NCBI GenBank assembly: GCA_002359075.1
Contig: DEQA01000335.1
Coordinates: forward strand, 1 to 9,425
Direction of reading: 5' to 3'
DNA length: 9,425 bases
Source: Planococcaceae bacterium UBA3378
GTDB taxonomy: Bacteria; Bacillota; Bacilli; Bacillales_A; Planococcaceae
This document shows, in pieces, positions 6,209-9,425 of the stretch (position 1 is the first letter of the stretch; every line of letters starts with the position of its first letter). A program made the translations under genes and the position numbers. The notes under the pieces are model-generated. The model was given only the letters and a program-made list of their open reading frames with translations, did no database searches and was not told where the DNA came from.

Positions 6209-6443
6209 ATAGTTGAAATAAGACATCTTCCGGCAGAACGTTGACGATGAGCTTATTAAAACAACCGGCAATGTAAAAATGGAATAAAGGAAAATGGATT
6301 GATTTAATAACTGTGCGGGCGCATATGCTTATTTAAAAGAGCAGTAAAACGAACTGCAATAATTTTGGGAAGAAGGAAAGGAACAGGCTGCACGAATTCA
6401 TCACCGGGCAGCCTATATTTAGGAATAAATTAAGTAACGAAAA
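6209..6443. other. Intergenic region after the VOC-like gene
   Basis: No intact gene is visible. On the plus strand AGGCTGC (6385-6391) and GCAGCCT (6408-6414) form a 7-bp stem with a 16-nt loop followed by a weakly T-rich stretch; it might be an inefficient terminator for the VOC-like transcript. A plus frame between 6222 and 6419 has protein-like stretches, such as FWEEGKEQAARIHHRAAYI near its end, but is broken by several stops. A decayed gene is possible but not shown. Confidence 0.35.
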
Positions 6444-6471
6444 TAAAAAAACACCGACGAGAAGCCGGCGT
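6444..6471 (-). terminator. Terminator of the cold-shock gene
   Basis: Read on the minus strand, ACGCCGGC (6471-6464) pairs with GTCGGTGT (6458-6451) over 8 bp including two G-U pairs, around a 5-nt loop, followed by a T run down to 6444. The wobble pairs exist only in the minus-strand RNA, so the hairpin is directional. It begins 5 nt after the stop codon. Confidence 0.88.
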
Positions 6472-6475
6472 AACC

Positions 6476-6676
6476 TTATCCTATCAATACATTTGAAGCT
6501 TGGGGACCTCGATTTCCCTCTATGATCTCAAATGTCACTGCCTGTCCTTCCTCGAGTGTACGGAAACCTTCACCTTGAATGCCAGTGAAATGCACGAAAA
6601 CGTCCTCACCATTATTACATTCAATAAACCCATAACCTTTTTCGTTGTTAAACCATTTTACTTTCCCTTGGTGCAT
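6476..6676 (-). CDS. Cold-shock protein, CspB/CspA family
   Basis: A single cold-shock domain of 66 residues that binds single-stranded RNA and DNA and acts as an RNA chaperone in the cytosol. The conserved surface is intact: KVKWFN (5-10), RNP-1 KGYGFI (13-18), RNP-2 VFVHF (26-30), then GFRTLEEGQ and EGNRGPQASNV. The sequence is close to B. subtilis CspB, with Tyr15 in place of Phe in RNP-1, a frequent variation. GGGAGGAGA sits about 6 nt before the ATG. The gene is monocistronic, with its own promoter (6773-6745), a leader of about 62 nt that can form a hairpin, and its own terminator. It is divergent from formate-tetrahydrofolate ligase. Which csp paralogue it is cannot be told from one copy, so no symbol is given. 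Confidence 0.96.
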   Translation of the reverse strand: MHQGKVKWFNNEKGYGFIECNNGEDVFVHFTGIQGEGFRTLEEGQAVTFEIIEGNRGPQASNVLIG

Positions 6677-6711
6677 GAGCGTTCTCCTCCCATACTTGCA
6701 GTTACAACCGC

Positions 6712-6729
6712 CTTAATCAAAAAATTAAG
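6712..6729 (-). promoter_or_regulatory. Hairpin in the cold-shock gene leader
   Basis: On the minus strand CTTAAT-tttttg-ATTAAG forms a 6-bp AT-rich stem with a 6-nt loop, about 10 nt after the predicted transcription start and 36 nt before the start codon. Leaders of csp mRNAs often fold and change structure with temperature, so a role in translation control is possible. The stem is weak, and this is inference. Confidence 0.35.
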
Positions 6730-6744
6730 ACAATTATGCTTAAA

Positions 6745-6773
6745 AATATACAGGATGAGATAAATACTGTCAA
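6745..6773 (-). promoter_or_regulatory. Sigma-A promoter of the cold-shock gene
   Basis: On the minus strand a perfect TTGACA (6773-6768) and TATATT (6750-6745; 5 of 6) are separated by 17 bp. This near-ideal promoter fits the high expression of csp genes. The predicted start near 6738 gives a leader of about 62 nt. Confidence 0.82.
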
Positions 6774-6786
6774 CAAATTGGCTATA

Positions 6787-6801
6787 TTTCTTCCAAAGAA
6801 A
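6787..6801. repeat. Short inverted repeat between divergent csp and fhs promoters
   Basis: TTTCTT (6787-6792) and AAGAAA (6796-6801) are perfect 6-bp inverted repeats around cca. It lies between the two -35 elements (6768-6773 and 6806-6811) and could be a small operator. I cannot match it to a known regulator with confidence. Confidence 0.3.
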
Positions 6802-6805
6802 CAGG

Positions 6806-6832
6806 TTGTCATCTTCTGATTTTGTATATAAT
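6806..6832 (+). promoter_or_regulatory. Probable sigma-A promoter of fhs
   Basis: TTGTCA (6806-6811; 5 of 6) is followed after 15 bp by a perfect TATAAT (6827-6832). The spacing is short but usable. The predicted start near 6839 gives a leader of about 25 nt. Confidence 0.55.
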
Positions 6833-6863
6833 AAAAAGGAATATAAGTGAAAGTAGGGTTACC

Positions 6864-8537
6864 ATGACAGTAACAAAACCGTTAACAGATCTTGAGATTG
6901 CCAGTAAAGCAAACATGAAGCCTATTACGGCCATTGCAGCAGAAGCAAAAATCCCGGAAGAAGCTGTAGAACCGTATGGGAGATTTAAAGCAAAAATAGA
7001 TCCTTCCCACATTCCGGGTGACTCTACAGGGAAAGTCGTTCTTGTGACGGCAATTAGCCCGACTCCTGCTGGAGAAGGAAAATCAACAGTCACTGTCGGT
7101 TTAGCGGATGCGTTAAAACAGTTAAATAAATCAGTAATGGTCGCACTCCGTGAGCCATCCCTTGGCCCGGTTATGGGCGTAAAAGGAGGGGCAACCGGCG
7201 GCGGCTATGCACAAGTATTGCCGATGGAAGATATTAATCTTCATTTCACGGGTGATCTCCATGCAATTACAACAGCAAATAATGCCCTTGCTGCTATAAT
7301 CGACAACCATATTCATCAAGGGAATGCCTTAAACATCGATCCGCGCCGTATTTTATGGAAGCGGGTAATGGATTTGAATGACAGAGCACTGCGAAAGGTT
7401 GTCATAGGTCTAGGCGGCCCTGTACAAGGTGTGCCGCGTGAGGACGGTTTTGATATTACGGTAGCATCTGAAATTATGGCGGTATTCTGCCTTGCGACAA
7501 GTTTAGAGGATTTAAAGGCGCGGTTGGCAAATATCGTAATCGGTTATACATATGACCGTGAGCCGGTATTTGTAAAACAGCTAGAGGTAGAGGGTGCTTT
7601 GACTCTTCTTTTGAAGGAGGCATTCAAACCAAACTTGGTACAAACTATTGAAGGAACCCCAGCTATGATCCACGGCGGACCTTTCGCAAATATTGCGCAT
7701 GGCTGCAACTCCATTATCGCTACCCAAACTGCCCGGAAACTGGCAGATATTGTTGTGACAGAAGCAGGCTTTGGTGCTGATTTAGGGGCAGAGAAGTTTA
7801 TGCATATAAAAGCACGGCAAGGAGGATTTAAACCAGATGCCGTGGTTATCGTTGCGACGATTCGGGCATTGAAGATGCATGGTGGGGTACCAAAAGATAA
7901 GCTTGCTGCAGAAAATGTGGCAGCCTTAAAAGTCGGAATCCAAAACTTAGAAAAACATGTGGAGACGATTCGGACATTTGGTGTTGAGCCGATTGTTGCC
8001 CTTAACCGGTTTATTACGGATTCAGAAGAGGAATTAAAGACACTTCTTGAATGGGCGAAAAAGGAAGGAATCCGCATTGCCCGGACAAATGTCTGGGAAG
8101 AGGGAGGAAAAGGCGGTATTGATCTAGCCAAGCAGGTGCTTGAAGTATTGGAGAAGCCGAATCATTTCCATCAGCTATATGAGCTGGATCAATCCATCGA
8201 AGAAAAAGTCACGGAGATCGCCAGACATGTGTATGGAGCGGATGGAGTACAATTTACAGACGCAGCACAGAAACAAATTGCCCAAATTAAAAAATTCGGA
8301 TGGGACGAACTGCCAATCTGCATGGCGAAAACACAATATTCGTTATCAGATCAGCCGGCGCTGCTTGGCCGTCCGAAAGGATTTACGATTACCGTACGTG
8401 AAGTTATTCCAAAGCTTGGAGCAGGTTTCCTAGTTTGCCTCACAGGCGATATTATGACAATGCCCGGCCTGCCGAAGCAGCCGGCAGCACTTCGTATGGA
8501 CGTGGATGATGAAGGGAATGCTATAGGATTATTTTAA
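6864..8537 (+). CDS. fhs: Formate-tetrahydrofolate ligase
   Basis: A cytosolic enzyme joining formate to tetrahydrofolate with ATP, giving 10-formyl-THF for purine synthesis and initiator-tRNA formylation. The product has 557 residues, the family's usual length. It shows the nucleotide-binding loop TPAGEGKST (67-75), followed by LREPSLGPVMGVKGGATGGG, then FTGDLHAI and EAGFGADLGAEKF, all highly conserved in this enzyme. The end, LPKQPAA followed by MDVDDEGNAIGLF, matches known C-termini. ATG 6864 is preferred: it gives the standard N-terminus (DLEIASKANMKPI). The frame opens earlier at TTG 6822, inside the promoter. The ribosome site is modest (AGGG, 5 nt upstream). The gene stands alone, with its own promoter and a strong terminator, divergent from the cold-shock gene. 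No folD or other folate gene is next to it. Identification is essentially certain. Confidence 0.98.
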   Translation: MTVTKPLTDLEIASKANMKPITAIAAEAKIPEEAVEPYGRFKAKIDPSHIPGDSTGKVVLVTAISPTPAGEGKSTVTVGLADALKQLNKSVMVALREPSLGPVMGVKGGATGGGYAQVLPMEDINLHFTGDLHAITTANNALAAIIDNHIHQGNALNIDPRRILWKRVMDLNDRALRKVVIGLGGPVQGVPREDGFDITVASEIMAVFCLATSLEDLKARLANIVIGYTYDREPVFVKQLEVEGALTLLLKEAFKPNLVQTIEGTPAMIHGGPFANIAHGCNSIIATQTARKLADIVVTEAGFGADLGAEKFMHIKARQGGFKPDAVVIVATIRALKMHGGVPKDKLAAENVAALKVGIQNLEKHVETIRTFGVEPIVALNRFITDSEEELKTLLEWAKKEGIRIARTNVWEEGGKGGIDLAKQVLEVLEKPNHFHQLYELDQSIEEKVTEIARHVYGADGVQFTDAAQKQIAQIKKFGWDELPICMAKTQYSLSDQPALLGRPKGFTITVREVIPKLGAGFLVCLTGDIMTMPGLPKQPAALRMDVDDEGNAIGLF

Positions 8538-8546
8538 TTGAAAGCC

Positions 8547-8572
8547 AGCGGGGGGAAACCCCCGCTTTTTTT
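8547..8572 (+). terminator. Terminator of fhs
   Basis: AGCGGGGG (8547-8554) pairs perfectly with CCCCCGCT (8559-8566) around a GAAA tetraloop and runs into seven T. A very stable GC stem with a GNRA loop 9 nt after the stop codon makes this a textbook intrinsic terminator. Confidence 0.96.
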
Positions 8573-8840
8573 ATGTTTAAGATGTAACATATCGCACTAA
8601 ATATGTCCTAGATGAGAAACGGGAAGATAAAAACATAGAAAGGAAAGGGTAGAGCCGTGCCTCCAGAAAAGCGTGCAGCCAGAATGGAAATCCCGTCCAT
8701 GTTACGGTAGTGAATCATATATAAGGGCTTTTATTATCGGAAATTTTTAAAATAGGAAAAACAAGAGTAGCTGCTAGAAAGGAATCTGAAGCAAGAAAAG
8801 AGAAATGTCACCAAATGGACAGGAAATTGGCGTTTTTTCC
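8573..8840. other. Intergenic region upstream of the catalase
   Basis: No gene is well supported. A 17-codon frame, GTG 8657 to TAG 8710, follows AGGAAAGGG at a suitable distance, but nothing else argues that it is translated. The rest is AT-rich. A weak hairpin (CCAA...TTGG, about 8812-8830) precedes a six-T run at 8833-8838 on the plus strand and might attenuate read-through; evidence for this is thin. Confidence 0.35.
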
Positions 8841-8868
8841 GTTTATCACTTTACATTAGTGGATAAAC
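8841..8868. repeat. Imperfect inverted repeat within the catalase promoter
   Basis: GTTTATCACT (8841-8850) and AGTGGATAAAC (8858-8868) are inverted copies of one another except for one extra base in the right arm. The symmetry coincides with the -35 and -10 positions, so it may be an operator or simply follow from the promoter sequence. Confidence 0.35.
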
Positions 8869-8870
8869 TA
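8841..8870 (+). promoter_or_regulatory. Sigma-F-like (forespore) promoter of the catalase
   Basis: GTTTA (8841-8845) matches the sigma-F -35 consensus GYWTA exactly. After exactly 15 bp comes GGATAAACTA (8861-8870), which fits the -10 consensus GGNRANANTW at every position but the fourth. It also loosely resembles the sigma-B pattern (GTTTAT, 14 bp, GGATAA). No good sigma-A promoter is visible at this place. The predicted start near 8876 gives a leader of about 23 nt. B. subtilis katX, a spore catalase, is known to depend on sigma-F with a sigma-B contribution. Confidence 0.55.
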
Positions 8871-8883
8871 CTTGTATACAAGT
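8870..8883. promoter_or_regulatory. Perfect 14-bp palindrome over the catalase transcription start
   Basis: ACTTGTATACAAGT is a perfect 14-bp palindrome ending 1 nt before the AAGGAG ribosome site. Its core TTGTATACAA fits the TNGT-N-TACNA-type operators of FadR-subfamily GntR repressors. A protein bound here would block initiation from the promoter just upstream. No PerR box (TTATAAT-N-ATTATAA) is present. Confidence 0.55.
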
Positions 8884-8898
8884 GAAGGAGTGAATGAA

Positions 8899-9425
8899 AT
8901 GGATAAAAACCAAAAGCATGAATCTAATAATATTGAAAATGAAGATACGTTAACAAATAGACAAGGCCATCCGATTACAAACAATCAAAATATCCGTACC
9001 GTGGGAAATCGAGGGCCTGCTACGTTAGAAAACTATGATTTTATCGAAAAAATCAGTCACTTCGACCGGGAACGTATTCCGGAACGTGTTGTCCATGCAC
9101 GTGGTGCCGGAGCACACGGTTATTTTGAAAGCTACGGCATGGTAGGCGATGAGCCGGTTAGTAAATACACACGTGCCAAGCTGTTTCAGGAAAAAGGAAA
9201 ACGTACACCTGTATTTGTCCGTTTCTCATCGGTAATTCACGGTGGTCATTCACCGGAAACATTACGTGACCCACGTGGGTTTGCTGTAAAATTTTATACA
9301 GAAGACGGCAACTGGGATTTAGTAGGGAACAACTTGAAAATTTTCTTCATTCGTGATGCGGTCAAATTCCCGGATATGATCCATGCGTTTAAGCCGGATC
9401 CTGTCACGAACCGCCAAGATGCAGA
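8899..9425 (+). CDS. Monofunctional haem catalase, N-terminal part
   Basis: Hydrogen peroxide dismutation to water and oxygen by a haem enzyme. The first 175 residues are present and the gene continues past the window edge. NIRTVGNRGPATLEN (31-45) and HFDRERIPERVVHARGAGAHG (54-74) contain the distal His66. RDPRGFAVKFYTEDGNWDLVGNN (123-145) carries the distal Asn of the VGNN motif, followed by FFIRDAVKFPDMIHA. The N-terminal tail of about 30 polar residues ahead of the core suggests a form other than the shortest KatA type. The tyrosine that binds haem lies outside the window. AAGGAG (8885-8890) ends 8 nt before ATG 8899. The forespore-type promoter would suit a spore catalase, although the protein fragment by itself does not prove the KatX class, so no symbol is given. 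Confidence 0.95.
   Translation, partial: MDKNQKHESNNIENEDTLTNRQGHPITNNQNIRTVGNRGPATLENYDFIEKISHFDRERIPERVVHARGAGAHGYFESYGMVGDEPVSKYTRAKLFQEKGKRTPVFVRFSSVIHGGHSPETLRDPRGFAVKFYTEDGNWDLVGNNLKIFFIRDAVKFPDMIHAFKPDPVTNRQDA

Noticed and set aside
7544..8131. Antisense open frame of 195 codons inside fhs
   Set aside because: It lies wholly opposite a certain fhs gene, has no ribosome site or recognisable domain, and its composition is that of a shadow frame of conserved coding DNA.
8841..8883. PerR box in front of the catalase
   Set aside because: Neither inverted repeat fits TTATAAT-N-ATTATAA; the arms are GTTTATC and ACTTGTA types.
1..9425. Mobile element, CRISPR array, tRNA or riboswitch
   Set aside because: I saw no terminal repeats, transposase motifs, regularly spaced repeats, cloverleaf sequences or known aptamer cores; all gaps are short and mostly explained by promoters and terminators.

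Overview
The window looks like a chromosomal segment of a low-to-moderate GC Gram-positive bacterium, most likely an endospore-forming member of the Bacillales. The evidence is purine-rich Shine-Dalgarno sites in front of most genes, AT-rich sigma-A promoters, compact U-tailed hairpin terminators, Bacillus-type CspB, RNase HI-like and zf-C2HCIx2C proteins, and a catalase preceded by a sequence fitting the forespore sigma-F consensus. I see no insertion sequence, phage gene, tRNA, rRNA or CRISPR array. I cannot assign a genus from the sequence alone.

Layout. Positions 1-1043 (minus) hold an aldehyde dehydrogenase of the class 3 type, cut at its C-terminus by the window edge. An RNase HI-family protein (1373-1765, minus) and a 64-residue zinc-finger protein (1873-2067, plus) are divergent, from promoters whose -35 hexamers occupy the same bases. 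The zinc-finger gene converges on a SEC-C zinc-binding protein with a C-terminal helix-turn-helix-like segment (2158-3144, minus), and a long two-part hairpin between them can terminate both. Next comes a regulator/transporter pair: an EamA (DMT) permease (3394-4293, minus) divergent from a LysR-type regulator (4424-5311, plus), followed on the same strand by a VOC/Glyoxalase_3-like protein (5396-6208). A cold-shock protein (6476-6676, minus) is divergent from formate-tetrahydrofolate ligase (6864-8537, plus), which ends in a strong GNRA-loop terminator. A haem catalase (8899 to the edge, plus) closes the window.

How the parts relate. Most genes are single transcription units of general metabolism or stress response: one-carbon metabolism (fhs), RNA chaperoning (csp), peroxide removal (catalase) and aldehyde oxidation. 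The only candidate functional module is EamA-LysR-VOC. A perfect 7-bp inverted repeat overlaps the lysR -35 element and lies just upstream of the eamA -10 element, as expected for a LysR-type operator controlling both directions.

The most interesting signals are regulatory. The catalase has a sigma-F-like promoter (GTTTA, 15 bp, GGATAAACTA) with a perfect 14-bp palindrome over the expected transcription start, which would suit a forespore catalase with an added repressor. The lysR/eamA palindrome and the shared -35 element at 1815-1821 come next. The SEC-C/HTH protein is the least characterised gene. I did not find a convincing wholly new multi-gene system.
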